Both the position numbers and the translations under genes were made by a program. This document shows positions 1-8,566 of a stretch of DNA of 64,000 bases, one piece after another. Position 1 is the stretch's first letter; each line of letters begins with the position of its first letter. Below the pieces are notes generated by a model. It did not search any database and had not been told where the DNA came from. It saw only the letters and a list, made by a program, of their open reading frames with translations. This DNA is from SIG480 sp045537045 (GTDB lineage: Bacteria; Bacillota; Clostridia; Oscillospirales; JAAYXM01): assembly GCA_045537045.1 (NCBI GenBank), contig JAZSOS010000011.1:1-64000 (forward strand), written 5' to 3'.

Positions 1-120
1 TCGTTCGACGATTTCAAAAAACAGTTAGCTGTTCGTCAGCGTCAATACAATAATTTCCCCATGCGCCCTCTTAATTGGCACTCTCCCAAACACGTCTTAT
101 TTGCTTTCCCTTATGTGTAA
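1..120 (+). CDS. Transposase C-terminus, DDE/rve integrase type (partial)
   Basis: An open frame enters from the left edge in frame 1 and ends at a TAA at 118-120, giving about 39 residues. The piece carries NNFPMRPLNW followed by SPKHVLFAF, which resembles the extreme C-terminus of rve-domain transposases (IS3/IS481-like), where an Arg-Pro-Leu and Ser-Pro pattern closes the catalytic core. Only the tail is visible, so the family is a guess. There is no start and no catalytic residue in the window. Confidence 0.55.
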   Translation, partial: SFDDFKKQLAVRQRQYNNFPMRPLNWHSPKHVLFAFPYV

Positions 121-142
121 CACATCATTGACAAACCTACAG
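1..142 (+). mobile_element. Right end of an insertion sequence (partial)
   Basis: The transposase tail is followed within about 20 bases by TGTAACACATCATTGACA at about 116-133, which could lie in the right terminal inverted repeat. The left end lies outside the window, so the repeat cannot be matched. The neighbouring aldolase gene has its own promoter further right and is not disrupted. Confidence 0.35.
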
Positions 143-172
143 TTGATTGAAGAGAAATCTAACATATCACTA

Positions 173-201
173 TTTACAAAAAAAGCTGATTGTTGTATAA
201 T
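173..201 (+). promoter_or_regulatory. Sigma-A type promoter of the aldolase gene
   Basis: TTTACA at 173-178 and TATAAT at 196-201 are separated by 17 bases. Transcription would start about 25 bases before the ATG at 233, and a good AAAGGAG ribosome binding site lies at about 219-225. Confidence 0.7.
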
Positions 202-232
202 GTAGTCACAACTTACTCAAAGGAGCGCTCTT

Positions 233-1525
233 ATGAACTTTAAATTTATGCATCCCGCCGACCAGCTTGTGCTTATAATGGAGAGAATTTACTCTTATCA
301 GATGACAACAACCTCTGGCGGAAACTTATCCATTTTAGACGATAATGGCGATATCTGGATAACTCCTGCCGGTGTTGACAAAGGTTCTCTCACCAGAGAC
401 GATATGGTCAGAGTAACACCGTCGGGTGAAATTATAGGCCGTCACCGTCCTTCAAGCGAATGGCCATTCCACAGTATTCTATACAAGAGACGCCCTGACA
501 TTAAAGCGGTTCTTCATGCTCATCCCCCTGCTCTGCTTGGTTTTTCCATTGCAAGGCAGGTTCCTAACACAGCACTTATCCCCAACATTGATAACATCTG
601 CGGAGATATTAAATATGCCGATTATGAACTTCCCGGAAGCGAAGCTCTTTCAGAAAACATTGCGAAAGTGTTTGATACCGGTATTTCAACAGTAATGCTT
701 GAAAATCACGGCGTTGTAGTTGGTAAAGAAAATCTTTTTGAAGCATTCAAGTCTTTTGAAACTCTTGATTTCTGTGCAAGACTTGAGCTTCAGGCTATGA
801 AAATTGGAAACCTTGTTCCTCTTTCAGACCACAAGATTGCCATTTCAAAAGAAAAAAACCGTGTATACCTGGATGAATTTGTTCCAAAAAGCTATTCAAG
901 TGTAGAAAAAGAAGCTCGTGCAAAAATGTGCAAACTCATAAGCCGTGCATATGATCAGAGACTTTTCACAAGCTCGCAGGGAACTTTCTCTGAAAGACTT
1001 CCCGACGGTGGATTTATTATCACACCTTATGATAAGGACAGAAAATATCTGTCCGCTGAGGATCTTGTGAAAATCAGAGGAAATTCACGCGAACTTGGCA
1101 AAAATCCCAGCCGTAGCGTTATGCTTCATAAACACATTTATGAAATGCACCCTGATGTAAACTCTGTTATCATTGCTCATCCACCAAATCTTATGGCGTT
1201 CGCAGTTTCCAATGCAGAGCTTGATTCAAGAATAATTCCCGAAAGCTACATAATGCTTCGCGATGTTAAAAAATACCCGTTTGGTTCAAGCTTTATGCAA
1301 CCCATGCTTGTCGCAAAAGAAGTAGGAATTAAAAATCCCGTTACGCTCATCGAAAATGATTGCTGTATAGTAACCGGCACATCCCTTCTTAATGCGTTTG
1401 ACCGCCTTGAAGTTGCTGAATTCAGTGCCAAGGCTATTGTGAATGCTGTTTCTCTAGGTAGGGTTGTTAAAATTGACGACTCAGAAATTGATAGAATCAT
1501 TGACGCATTTCACCTTGAAAGATAA
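233..1525 (+). CDS. Tandem two-domain class II aldolase/adducin family protein
   Basis: The 430-residue protein holds two copies of the class II aldolase/adducin fold (about 1-195 and 225-425). Members cleave or epimerise sugar phosphates such as fuculose-1-phosphate with a zinc ion held by three His. In copy 1 the catalytic Glu76, the His95-Ala-His97 pair and His159 (in ENHG) are all present. In copy 2 the equivalent Glu is missing, only one His of the pair remains (IAHPP) and the last His is replaced in IENDCC, so this half is probably structural. The family usually has one domain of about 215 residues. The substrate cannot be told. It stands alone between an IS end and a terminator. Confidence 0.85.
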   Translation: MNFKFMHPADQLVLIMERIYSYQMTTTSGGNLSILDDNGDIWITPAGVDKGSLTRDDMVRVTPSGEIIGRHRPSSEWPFHSILYKRRPDIKAVLHAHPPALLGFSIARQVPNTALIPNIDNICGDIKYADYELPGSEALSENIAKVFDTGISTVMLENHGVVVGKENLFEAFKSFETLDFCARLELQAMKIGNLVPLSDHKIAISKEKNRVYLDEFVPKSYSSVEKEARAKMCKLISRAYDQRLFTSSQGTFSERLPDGGFIITPYDKDRKYLSAEDLVKIRGNSRELGKNPSRSVMLHKHIYEMHPDVNSVIIAHPPNLMAFAVSNAELDSRIIPESYIMLRDVKKYPFGSSFMQPMLVAKEVGIKNPVTLIENDCCIVTGTSLLNAFDRLEVAEFSAKAIVNAVSLGRVVKIDDSEIDRIIDAFHLER

Positions 1526-1593
1526 GCCAAAAAGAGCCATGAACCCGATGGCGTTGGATACGTTTTATAAGCTGCGTTAAATATACACTTTAT

Positions 1594-1636
1594 AGGAGAT
1601 GCAAAAGATAATTCTCTTGCATCTCCTTCTTGTTTT
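1594..1636 (+). terminator. Rho-independent terminator after the aldolase gene
   Basis: AGGAGATGCAA (1594-1604) pairs with TTGCATCTCCT (1617-1627), followed by TCTTGTTTTT. Confidence 0.8.
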
Positions 1637-1686
1637 TCCATATTTTATATGGTAATATATAGATATAAAAAGGGAGGATTAAAACC

Positions 1687-3513
1687 ATGAAAAAACTTAT
1701 ATCACTTATACTTTGCGCCGTTATGCTTCTCACCTTTGTTCCTTCGGCTGCGTTTGCGGCAAGCGGAAGCCTCAGATTTGAAGAAGAGCTTGCAAAAGAC
1801 TTAAAGGCTCTCGGCGTTTTTAAAGGTGTTTCGGATACTGACTTTGCCCTCGGCCGTGCTCCGACGCGAATCGAGGCTCTCGTTATGCTTATCCGCACCC
1901 TCGGCAAAGAAGCAGAAGCTCTCTCAAGGGGCGGAAAACATCCGTTTCTGGATGTTCCCGCGTGGGCGGATAAATACGTAGGCTATGCATATGAGAATAA
2001 GCTGACAAACGGTATGTCTGCCACAAAATTCGGCAGCAATACAACGGCATCCTCCTCTATGTATCTCACTTTTGTTCTCCGCGCTCTGGGCTATTCCGAT
2101 GCAAACGGACAGGATTTTACATGGGATAACCCCTTTACCCTTGCGCGCAGTACCGGCATAATGCTCGGCAATCCCGACACAATAAATTTTCTGCGTGCAG
2201 ACGTTGTTCTCGTCTCCTATGCCGCTCTTGAGGCCGAGGTCAAGGGAACAAAGGAAACTCTTGCCCAGAAGCTTATAAAAGCCGGCGCGTTCTCTGCCGC
2301 TGCGTATGATAAATACTATAACTTATCCGCATTTGACAGTGCTGCGACAGACGCTTCCGGCACACGCGAGCTTACCTCTGCCGAAGTGTATGAGAAATGC
2401 TCACCTGCGGTTTTCTACGTTGCAGTGTATGATAAAAACGGTACGCAGTTTGCAAGCGGAAGCGGATTCTTTATCGACTCTGACGGTACTGCAGTTACAA
2501 ATTACCATGTTATAGAAGGTGCGTATTCCGCAAGAATATGGCGTTCCGACGGCAAAACACACAATGTTCTTGGAATTTACGACTACAATGCTGCACGCGA
2601 CTGGGCAGTCATCAAGGTTGACGGCAAAGATTTTCCGTATCTCGAAATTGACGAAACACCCGTTTCAGGCGGTGAGGAAATCTTCACAATAGGAAGCCCT
2701 AAGGGACTTGATAACACAATTTCAGAGGGGCTCATTTCTAACCCCAGCAGAACGATTGGAAATGTGCCTTTTATTCAGATAAGCGCACCTATTTCAAATG
2801 GTTCAAGCGGCGGTGCACTGATAAGTAAGCTCGGAAAGGTAATCGGAATCACCTCTGCCGGCCGGGATGACGGTCAGAACTTAAACCTTGCTCTTCCTAT
2901 ATCCATAATCAAAGGTTATAAGAAAACAACCCCGCATCCGTTTTCTGCACTTCTTTCTCCCAACGCAGATAAACCTTTCGGCAACATTGACCTTGACGTT
3001 TATCCCGAGGATGAGCGCGCTTTCGAGCTTCTTAAAATGTGGATTTACAGCAACTACACCGAAATGGCGGAGTTAGGCCCTTTATACAGTCAAGCCTATG
3101 AACTCGATGATGGTGGCCTTCAAATTTTGATTATTTATCACGATGAAAGTGATGACTCTATCTGCTTGTGTCTATCCGAGGAGGGCTACCAATATTCATA
3201 TGATGTTACTATGTGGTTTACTGTGCACGATTCTGTTAACTTGTACCTGACATATACCGGGCAGGGACAATACGGTGAGGAGCGCGATGAAGGGTCTGTT
3301 CGCCTTTCAAAGAAGAGATTTTCCGACAAGATGTCAATATCTTTCCCGAATTACAACGGTGATCCCGACTATAAGTACGAGTGGGAAATTTCTGCAGCAA
3401 AAACAAGCCTGTACCTCCTTTCGGTTGTTGAAGAAATATTCACCAACGACCTCTCAGGTTATGAGGTTGACGGCGTTCGTGCCCTCGGTTTTGAACACTG
3501 CTATTTTGATTGA
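1687..3513 (+). CDS. Secreted SLH-domain trypsin-like serine protease (HtrA/DegP-like core)
   Basis: The 608-residue protein starts with a Sec signal peptide ending about AFAASG (residue 26). Residues about 30-200 resemble surface-layer homology repeats (RAPTRIEALVMLIR, then a W-A-D-K-Y-V block), which bind pyruvylated cell-wall polymers. Residues about 235-425 form a chymotrypsin-fold protease with His in TNYHVIEGA, Asp in AARDWAVIK and Ser in NGSSGGALIS, so the triad is complete. There is no PDZ domain; instead about 150 unrecognised C-terminal residues follow. It is likely an envelope-anchored housekeeping or processing protease. GGGAGG lies 8 bases before the ATG. Confidence 0.85.
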   Translation: MKKLISLILCAVMLLTFVPSAAFAASGSLRFEEELAKDLKALGVFKGVSDTDFALGRAPTRIEALVMLIRTLGKEAEALSRGGKHPFLDVPAWADKYVGYAYENKLTNGMSATKFGSNTTASSSMYLTFVLRALGYSDANGQDFTWDNPFTLARSTGIMLGNPDTINFLRADVVLVSYAALEAEVKGTKETLAQKLIKAGAFSAAAYDKYYNLSAFDSAATDASGTRELTSAEVYEKCSPAVFYVAVYDKNGTQFASGSGFFIDSDGTAVTNYHVIEGAYSARIWRSDGKTHNVLGIYDYNAARDWAVIKVDGKDFPYLEIDETPVSGGEEIFTIGSPKGLDNTISEGLISNPSRTIGNVPFIQISAPISNGSSGGALISKLGKVIGITSAGRDDGQNLNLALPISIIKGYKKTTPHPFSALLSPNADKPFGNIDLDVYPEDERAFELLKMWIYSNYTEMAELGPLYSQAYELDDGGLQILIIYHDESDDSICLCLSEEGYQYSYDVTMWFTVHDSVNLYLTYTGQGQYGEERDEGSVRLSKKRFSDKMSISFPNYNGDPDYKYEWEISAAKTSLYLLSVVEEIFTNDLSGYEVDGVRALGFEHCYFD

Positions 3514-3519
3514 TTACAG

Positions 3520-3559
3520 AAAAATACGGACTGCAACTGATTTGCAGTCCGTATTTTTT
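3520..3559 (+). terminator. Strong rho-independent terminator
   Basis: A 17-bp stem (AAAAATACGGACTGCAA at 3520-3536 with its complement from 3542) ends in a run of T, just after the protease stop. Confidence 0.9.
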
Positions 3560-3674
3560 CATATCATCATCCTTCCCCAAAAACAGTTACATTGTCCACT
3601 CTGTGTGAGATTTTGAATTGTTTCCTGTCTCTGTTCTGTGATAGGATGATAAAAAACTTACAGGAGTGATTTTT

Positions 3675-4595
3675 ATGAACAAAAAAGCTTACTTTTACAT
3701 TGATGACACAATATGGGTGCTTCGCGACCTCACAAGAAGCCACCCCGCATCTTTGTTTGACACCCCGCTTTTCAAAGTGCTTAAAGAAGCACATGATAAG
3801 TACGGACTAAAAACACAGCTTAATCTCTTTTACCGAACGGACTCTTTCTATAACTATGACGAATTTTCTCTTGCAGATGTTACGGATGCATACAAAAAGG
3901 AATTTGAAGCGGCATCCGACTGGTTGAAATTTGCGTTCCACGCAAAAGAAGAATTTCCAGATTATCCCCACGTCAACGCTACTTATGAGGATACAAAAAA
4001 ACTCTTTAAAGACATTGAACGCGAGGTTTTCCGCTTTGCCGGAGAAAAATCGTTTACATACGCTGTTTGCCCGCATTGGCTGCCGGTAAGTGAGGCAGGC
4101 GTTCGTGCGCTTTATGACTGCGGCGTTCGACTTATGGATGCAACCGCCGGTTGCGTCGAGGAGTATAATGGCGACCCGAACTCTCTCCCATACGGACATG
4201 CTGCACGTCTTCTTAACAACCGTCAGCCGGAGGCGCGCGTTTACACGCGTGGCGGCCGCGATGTTGCAATCAGCCGTTCCGTCTGTGCATATAACCATCT
4301 CACGCCGGAAGAGGACGCAAAAGCTTGTGGATTGAGCACACTTTTTGACGAAAAGACAGGAATGCATTTCAAGAGATACTGCTCATCATGCATCAACCTC
4401 ACTCCCTATAATGAAATTGAGGATGAGTTTTCAAAGCTTGTTGGCAATGAATATATTGGAATCTGCGACCATGAGCAATATTTCTACGAAGACTATTTTG
4501 CATATCAGCCGGATTATGCAGACAAAATATACAAAATGTGCGAAATCCTTACAACAAACGGTTTTGAATTTATCTTCGGCGAAAATCTTATATGA
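3675..4595 (+). CDS. Polysaccharide deacetylase-like (NodB-fold) protein of unknown substrate
   Basis: This 306-residue cytosolic protein has no signal peptide. The N-terminal FYIDDTIWVLRDL, with paired Asp on a beta strand, and later FHAKEEFPDYPH and CPHWLP blocks fit a glycoside hydrolase/deacetylase beta/alpha-barrel, in which Asp and His residues would hold the metal. I do not recognise a characterised relative. An upstream GTG at 3666 overlaps the AGGAG ribosome binding site (3662-3666), so the ATG at 3675 is the start. It faces the rhamnose mutarotase gene across a shared hairpin. Confidence 0.6.
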   Translation: MNKKAYFYIDDTIWVLRDLTRSHPASLFDTPLFKVLKEAHDKYGLKTQLNLFYRTDSFYNYDEFSLADVTDAYKKEFEAASDWLKFAFHAKEEFPDYPHVNATYEDTKKLFKDIEREVFRFAGEKSFTYAVCPHWLPVSEAGVRALYDCGVRLMDATAGCVEEYNGDPNSLPYGHAARLLNNRQPEARVYTRGGRDVAISRSVCAYNHLTPEEDAKACGLSTLFDEKTGMHFKRYCSSCINLTPYNEIEDEFSKLVGNEYIGICDHEQYFYEDYFAYQPDYADKIYKMCEILTTNGFEFIFGENLI

Positions 4596-4598
4596 ACA

Positions 4599-4640
4599 AA
4601 CAGAACAGCTCTCCCGCTTTTCCGGAAGAGCTGTTCTGTT
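4599..4640. terminator. Hairpin between convergent genes
   Basis: AACAGAACAGCTCT (4599-4612) pairs with AGAGCTGTTCTGTT (4627-4640). The T-run is weak on both strands, but the position between two converging genes fits a bidirectional terminator. Confidence 0.6.
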
Positions 4641-4651
4641 CATATTCGTTA

Positions 4652-4966
4652 TCAGTCAAGATGAAAAACGGGTTTCAAATCAACCGAAACGGGGCTTTCA
4701 TCCGGGTTGGTTTCCATTATATCTGCCATAAAGTGCCACCACTTGCGGCAAATTTCCGTATCTGCAGATTTTGCCCAGAGTTCTTCGCTTTTAAGCTCAA
4801 TGTACCCATAAAGAATATTTGTTTCTTCATCGAGAAAGATGGAATAATTGCTTCCGCCGTATTCGTGGATCATATCACGCATTTCGTCCCACAGCTCGTT
4901 ATGGCGCTTTTCGTATTCTGCCGCCATTCCCGGATACAGCTTCATTTTAAAAGATTTTCTTATCAT
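4652..4966 (-). CDS. rhaM: L-rhamnose mutarotase
   Basis: A 104-residue cytosolic protein, the usual length of the L-rhamnose mutarotase (DUF718) family, which interconverts alpha and beta L-rhamnose before isomerisation. The family pattern is clear: RKSFKMKLYPGMAAEYEKRH at the N-terminus, the HNELWDEM helix, NYSIFLDEETNILYGYIE, and a C-terminal CRKWWHFMADIM Trp-Trp block. The start is set by GGAGGGATAACT directly before the ATG at 4966; a longer frame to 5002 has no ribosome binding site. It lies 63 bases after the AraC gene and may be co-transcribed with it. No other rhamnose gene is near. Confidence 0.9.
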   Translation of the reverse strand: MIRKSFKMKLYPGMAAEYEKRHNELWDEMRDMIHEYGGSNYSIFLDEETNILYGYIELKSEELWAKSADTEICRKWWHFMADIMETNPDESPVSVDLKPVFHLD

Positions 4967-5029
4967 AGTTATCCCTCCGTCATTTTTTAATAATTCTAAC
5001 ACAACAGTATATAAAATTCAAGAACTACA

Positions 5030-5869
5030 TTACTTTTTGATGAGTTCTGCCTGAATATATTTTGTCGGAGTCGTTCCCGCATGCTTCTTAAAAAGCCGAT
5101 AACCGTAGGAAATATCCGTTATTCCAACGTTTTCGCACGCAGTTTCAAACGAAAGACTGCGGTCCTTTACAAGCTCGGCAATTTTCTTCACGCGCTCGTT
5201 GCAGATGTATTGGTTTACCGACGAGCCTGTTGACCTTTTGAAAAGCGAGTTAATGTAGTTGGGCGATTTTCCGATGAACTCCGCCACATCTGAAAGAAGA
5301 ATCTTTTTATCAATGTTATTCGCAATGTATTCCTTCACTTTTCGGCATATACTGACGGAGCTTCCGCTTTTGAAAAGGTTTCTGCGCGCTACAAAGTCAA
5401 GCTCGCGCATTATGCCCAGTATTCTTATCCCGCACGAAAAAGCATTTTCTTTCCTGTCTGCAGTTATATCCGATACGATGGAAAACAGCTCATTTTTTAT
5501 ACGTTCCGTTTCGCGCGACGGCTGAGTGACAAACGGAAGAAGAAAGCCTTCCCTCTCCGATGGCAGCTCCGCATCGGAAAGCAGGGTGAAATCATAATCG
5601 AACGAAACCTGCACCGTACAGTGCGCCTGCGCTCCCCCGCCGGAGGAGCGCACGCTTATCGGCAGATGACGAAATAGAACGAAAACGCTCCCCTCCGGCG
5701 CGCGGAGTACTTCATTTGAAAACTCCACCTCGATATCGCCTGACTTTACATATACTATTTCAAAGCTTTTTTTATTGAATTTATACGAATACCCATAGCT
5801 ATCCGTATAAAAATGATGCGCAAACCCGATTTCAGGTATTTTTTCAAAACTTACAAAACCGGAATACAT
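5030..5869 (-). CDS. AraC family transcriptional regulator
   Basis: The 279-residue protein has an N-terminal cupin-like sensing domain (about 1-130) and a C-terminal pair of helix-turn-helix motifs (about 180-279): LLSDVAEFIGKSPNYINSLF and the second helix pair ending in YRLFKKHAGTTPTKYI, the standard AraC/XylS close. Genes of this type activate sugar-use operons in response to a sugar; with rhamnose mutarotase directly downstream, rhamnose or a rhamnosylated glycan is a fair guess. It is divergent from glyS. Confidence 0.88.
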   Translation of the reverse strand: MYSGFVSFEKIPEIGFAHHFYTDSYGYSYKFNKKSFEIVYVKSGDIEVEFSNEVLRAPEGSVFVLFRHLPISVRSSGGGAQAHCTVQVSFDYDFTLLSDAELPSEREGFLLPFVTQPSRETERIKNELFSIVSDITADRKENAFSCGIRILGIMRELDFVARRNLFKSGSSVSICRKVKEYIANNIDKKILLSDVAEFIGKSPNYINSLFKRSTGSSVNQYICNERVKKIAELVKDRSLSFETACENVGITDISYGYRLFKKHAGTTPTKYIQAELIKK

Positions 5870-5918
5870 TTGCCATCTCTCCTCTGCTTAAATAAGAATC
5901 ACAGAAACTTTCATATAA

Positions 5919-5948
5919 ATTATAAGATATGCACTGATAATTTGTCAA
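5919..5948 (-). promoter_or_regulatory. Sigma-A promoter of the AraC-rhaM pair
   Basis: On the minus strand TTGACA (5948-5943) and TATAAT (5924-5919) are separated by 18 bases, about 50 bases upstream of the AraC start. Confidence 0.75.
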
Positions 5949-6062
5949 CTGAAAGTTAATTTCGGTGTTTTTGCTCTTGTATTGTTGCTGTTTTTGTGAT
6001 ATACTTAACAAATATGAAAAGAACAACATGTATTAATGTTTAAAGTAAAGGACAGGTGTATT

Positions 6063-7442
6063 ATGAAGAACAGCGAAAAGACAATGGAAAAAATCGTCTC
6101 CCTTTGCAAGGGGCGCGGCTTTGTGTACAGTGGCAGTGAAATCTACGGCGGTCTCGCAAACACGTGGGACTACGGCCCGCTCGGCGTTGAGTTTAAAAAC
6201 AACGTAAAGCGTGCATGGTGGAAAAAGTTCGTTCAGGAATCTCCGTATAACGTAGGTCTTGACAGCGCAATTCTTATGAATCCGCAAGTATGGGTAGCTT
6301 CCGGACATGTTGGCGGCTTCTCCGACCCGCTTATGGACTGTAAGGAATGTAAAACACGCCACCGTGCAGACAAGCTTATCGAGGATACCGGCGTAAATCC
6401 GGCAGGCTGGAGCTTTGACGAGATGGCAAAGTACATCAATGAAAACAACATCTGCTGCCCGGACTGCGGCAAATGCAACTTCACCGACATCCGCAAGTTC
6501 AACCTTATGTTCAAGACCTTCCAGGGTGTAACCGAAGATGCGAAGAACGAGCTTTATCTCCGTCCGGAAACAGCTCAGGGCATATTTGTTGACTTTAAGA
6601 ACATTGCGCGTACAACAAGAAAGAAAATGCCTTTCGGCGTTGCTCAGATTGGTAAATCCTTCAGGAACGAAATCACTCCCGGTAACTTCACCTTCAGAAC
6701 GCGTGAGTTTGAGCAGATGGAGCTTGAGTTCTTCTGCCGCCCGGGCACAGACCTTGTGTGGTTTAGATACTGGAAGGACTACTGCGAAAACTTCCTTCTC
6801 TCCCTCGGCATTGCAAGCGAAAACTTAAAGCTTCGCGACCACGAGCAGGAGGAGCTTTCCCACTATTCAAACGCTACAACGGATATTGAATTCCTCTTCC
6901 CGTTCGGTTGGGGCGAGCTCTGGGGTATTGCAGACAGAACTGACTTTGACCTCACCGCTCATCAGACCCATTCCGGCGAGAGTATGGAATTCTTTGATGC
7001 GGAAACAAACGAAAAGTATGTTCCGTACGTTGTTGAGCCGTCTCTCGGTTGTGACCGCGTTGCTCTTGCATTCCTCTGCGAAGCATACGACGAAGAGGTT
7101 GTTGATGCTGAGAAGAACGACGTCCGCGTTGTTCTCCGTCTCCATCCGTACCTCGCTCCATTCAAGGCTGCCGTTCTCCCCCTCTCCAAGAAGCTTTCTG
7201 AGCAGGCAGGTAAGGTTTATGCAGACCTTTCCAAAAAGTTTATGGTTGACTTTGACGATGCAGGTTCTATCGGTAAGCGTTATCGCCGTCAGGACGAAGT
7301 CGGAACTCCGATTTGCATCACCTACGACTTCGACAGCGAGACAGACGGCTGCGTAACCGTCCGCGACCGCGACACAATGCAGCAGGAGCGTATCAAGATT
7401 GAGGATCTTGCAGCATACATCGAAAAGAAAATTGAGTTTTAA
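6063..7442 (+). CDS. glyS: Glycine--tRNA ligase (class II, homodimeric type)
   Basis: The 459-residue enzyme charges tRNA-Gly. It shows the class II core with motif 2 around QIGKSFRNEITP and FRTREFEQMELEFF, motif 3 near EPSLGCDRVALAFL, and a C-terminal anticodon-binding domain (about 365-459). Zinc-like Cys pairs occur in CKECKTRH and CCPDCGKC. It is the archaeal/eukaryal-like alpha2 enzyme, not the bacterial GlyQ/GlyS tetramer. The start at 6063 follows AAAGGA; an upstream in-frame ATG at 6036 would add nine residues and lacks a site. No T-box precedes it, unlike many Bacillota glycyl-tRNA synthetase genes. Confidence 0.97.
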   Translation: MKNSEKTMEKIVSLCKGRGFVYSGSEIYGGLANTWDYGPLGVEFKNNVKRAWWKKFVQESPYNVGLDSAILMNPQVWVASGHVGGFSDPLMDCKECKTRHRADKLIEDTGVNPAGWSFDEMAKYINENNICCPDCGKCNFTDIRKFNLMFKTFQGVTEDAKNELYLRPETAQGIFVDFKNIARTTRKKMPFGVAQIGKSFRNEITPGNFTFRTREFEQMELEFFCRPGTDLVWFRYWKDYCENFLLSLGIASENLKLRDHEQEELSHYSNATTDIEFLFPFGWGELWGIADRTDFDLTAHQTHSGESMEFFDAETNEKYVPYVVEPSLGCDRVALAFLCEAYDEEVVDAEKNDVRVVLRLHPYLAPFKAAVLPLSKKLSEQAGKVYADLSKKFMVDFDDAGSIGKRYRRQDEVGTPICITYDFDSETDGCVTVRDRDTMQQERIKIEDLAAYIEKKIEF

Positions 7443-7458
7443 GTAAATACAATAAAAT

Positions 7459-7491
7459 CACCCTCCCGCGGGCAATGCCCATAGGAGGGTG
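7459..7491. terminator. Bidirectional terminator between glyS and mntP
   Basis: CACCCTCC (7459-7466) pairs with GGAGGGTG (7484-7491), enclosing a smaller GGGC/GCCC stem. It sits between two convergent genes. Confidence 0.75.
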
Positions 7492-7509
7492 TCCTTTATA
7501 TGTAACTTT

Positions 7510-8094
7510 TTACGCGAAGCTTGATATGAAAATTTCAAGACCGATGAAAATTAGAATGAGTCCGCCGAGAATACCGGCTTTTCCGGAAAGATGCGTACCC
7601 GCCTTTTTGCCGATGCATAGCCCGAGCGAGCAGATGCCGAACGTGACGGTAGCGATAATCAGCGCGGAGAGAAGCGCCGCGGAAAGCTCATAATCTGCAA
7701 TCGTAAAACCGACGGAGAGGGCGTCAATGCTTGTGGCAATACCCTGAACGAGAAGCGCAACAAGACCTACGCCCGGCTTTTCGCATTCACCATCACGGTT
7801 CTTTATGCCATCATAGAGCATATTGCCGCCTATGTAAACAAGAAGGATAAGCGCAATCCACGGAATAAGCTTTTCAAATGATTTAAAATGTTCTACAATC
7901 GTGTGGATGCATAGCCAACCGAGCATAGGCATAAGTGCCTGAAAGAATGCAAAAACTCCGGCAATACCGAGCACTTTACCTCTTTTCATACACGGTTCAT
8001 TAAGTCCGTTTGCGAGCGATACGGAAAAAGCATCCATCGCAAGCCCCACGCCGAGAAGAATGCTGTTAAAAAAGAACGTGAATCCCAAATCCAT
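7510..8094 (-). CDS. mntP: Putative manganese efflux pump
   Basis: The 194-residue integral membrane protein has about six hydrophobic segments and two inverted copies of the MntP signature: GLAMDAFSVSLANG near residue 17 and IATSIDALSVGFT near residue 114, with the conserved Asp in each. MntP exports Mn(II) and limits manganese toxicity. The leader is only about 30 bases, so the yybP-ykoY manganese riboswitch often found before such genes is absent. It is monocistronic and faces glyS. Confidence 0.92.
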   Translation of the reverse strand: MDLGFTFFFNSILLGVGLAMDAFSVSLANGLNEPCMKRGKVLGIAGVFAFFQALMPMLGWLCIHTIVEHFKSFEKLIPWIALILLVYIGGNMLYDGIKNRDGECEKPGVGLVALLVQGIATSIDALSVGFTIADYELSAALLSALIIATVTFGICSLGLCIGKKAGTHLSGKAGILGGLILIFIGLEIFISSFA

Positions 8095-8127
8095 TTTTGT
8101 AGCCCCTTATAATTATTCAAGGGTTAT

Positions 8128-8157
8128 ATAATACCATAAAAAGGACGGCGGTGTCAA
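8128..8157 (-). promoter_or_regulatory. Promoter of mntP
   Basis: TTGACA (8157-8152, minus strand) and TATTAT (8133-8128) with an 18-base spacer, about 35 bases upstream of the mntP start. Confidence 0.7.
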
Positions 8158-8189
8158 CCAAAGACTGTCGAAAAAATCAAAAAAAGACC

Positions 8190-8218
8190 TTGACAAACAG
8201 GTCATCGGGTGATATAAT
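8190..8218 (+). promoter_or_regulatory. Sigma-A promoter of the Leu T-box operon
   Basis: TTGACA (8190-8195), 17-base spacer, TATAAT (8213-8218): a full consensus promoter, placing the transcript start at about 8225, just before the T-box stem I. Confidence 0.9.
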
Positions 8219-8225
8219 AATTCAC

Positions 8226-8520
8226 AATTAAATATTAAACGCGATGATGCGGAACAGTAAGCAAAGCTCTTTTGCCTTTCAGAGAGATGTCGGTCGGTGC
8301 AAGACATTGGAAAAGAATTGCCGAACTCACCGCGGAGCGGCCGCCGTGAAATTTTATTTAACAGTAGGGGCAGACGGGAACTCCCGTAACAGAGTTAAGA
8401 TGTGTCAGCATCTGAGGGCATCCTCATCGGATGAAAAAGAGTGGTACCGCGGAAGGTTTAAATTTCAGATTTTAACGCTTTCGTCTCTTTAAATCAACAA
8501 AGAGATGAAGGCGTTTTTTG
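8226..8520 (+). promoter_or_regulatory. T-box riboswitch leader, predicted leucine (CUC specifier)
   Basis: A tRNA-sensing leader that lets transcription continue when uncharged tRNA binds. Stem I: GCGG (8249-8252) pairs with CCGC (8330-8333) and GCAA (8261-8264) with TTGC (8318-8321). The specifier loop has AGTA on its 5' side and GAA-CTC-A on its 3' side, so the codon is CTC (8326-8328), Leu, followed by the expected purine. The distal AGAGAG and GGTGCAA elements are present. The T-box motif GAGTGGTACCGCGG lies at 8439-8452; its TGGT bulge pairs with a tRNA ending ACCA, as tRNA-Leu does. The terminator is 8474-8519. Confidence 0.95.
8474..8519 (+). terminator. T-box attenuator terminator
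   Basis: The AACGC...CTTT arm at 8474-8490 pairs with AAAG...GCGTT at about 8499-8515, followed by TTTTTT. It competes with the antiterminator that contains the T-box motif. Confidence 0.9.
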
Positions 8521-8566
8521 TTGATTGTATCCCGAAAAAGACTTTAAATTGAAAGGGGTTTTCACA

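Noticed and set aside
5870..6062. Glycine T-box before glyS
   Set aside because: There is no GGTGG-ACCGCG motif and no attenuator in the 190-base region.
8095..8127. Manganese (yybP-ykoY) riboswitch before mntP
   Set aside because: The promoter leaves a leader of only about 30 bases, too short for that RNA.
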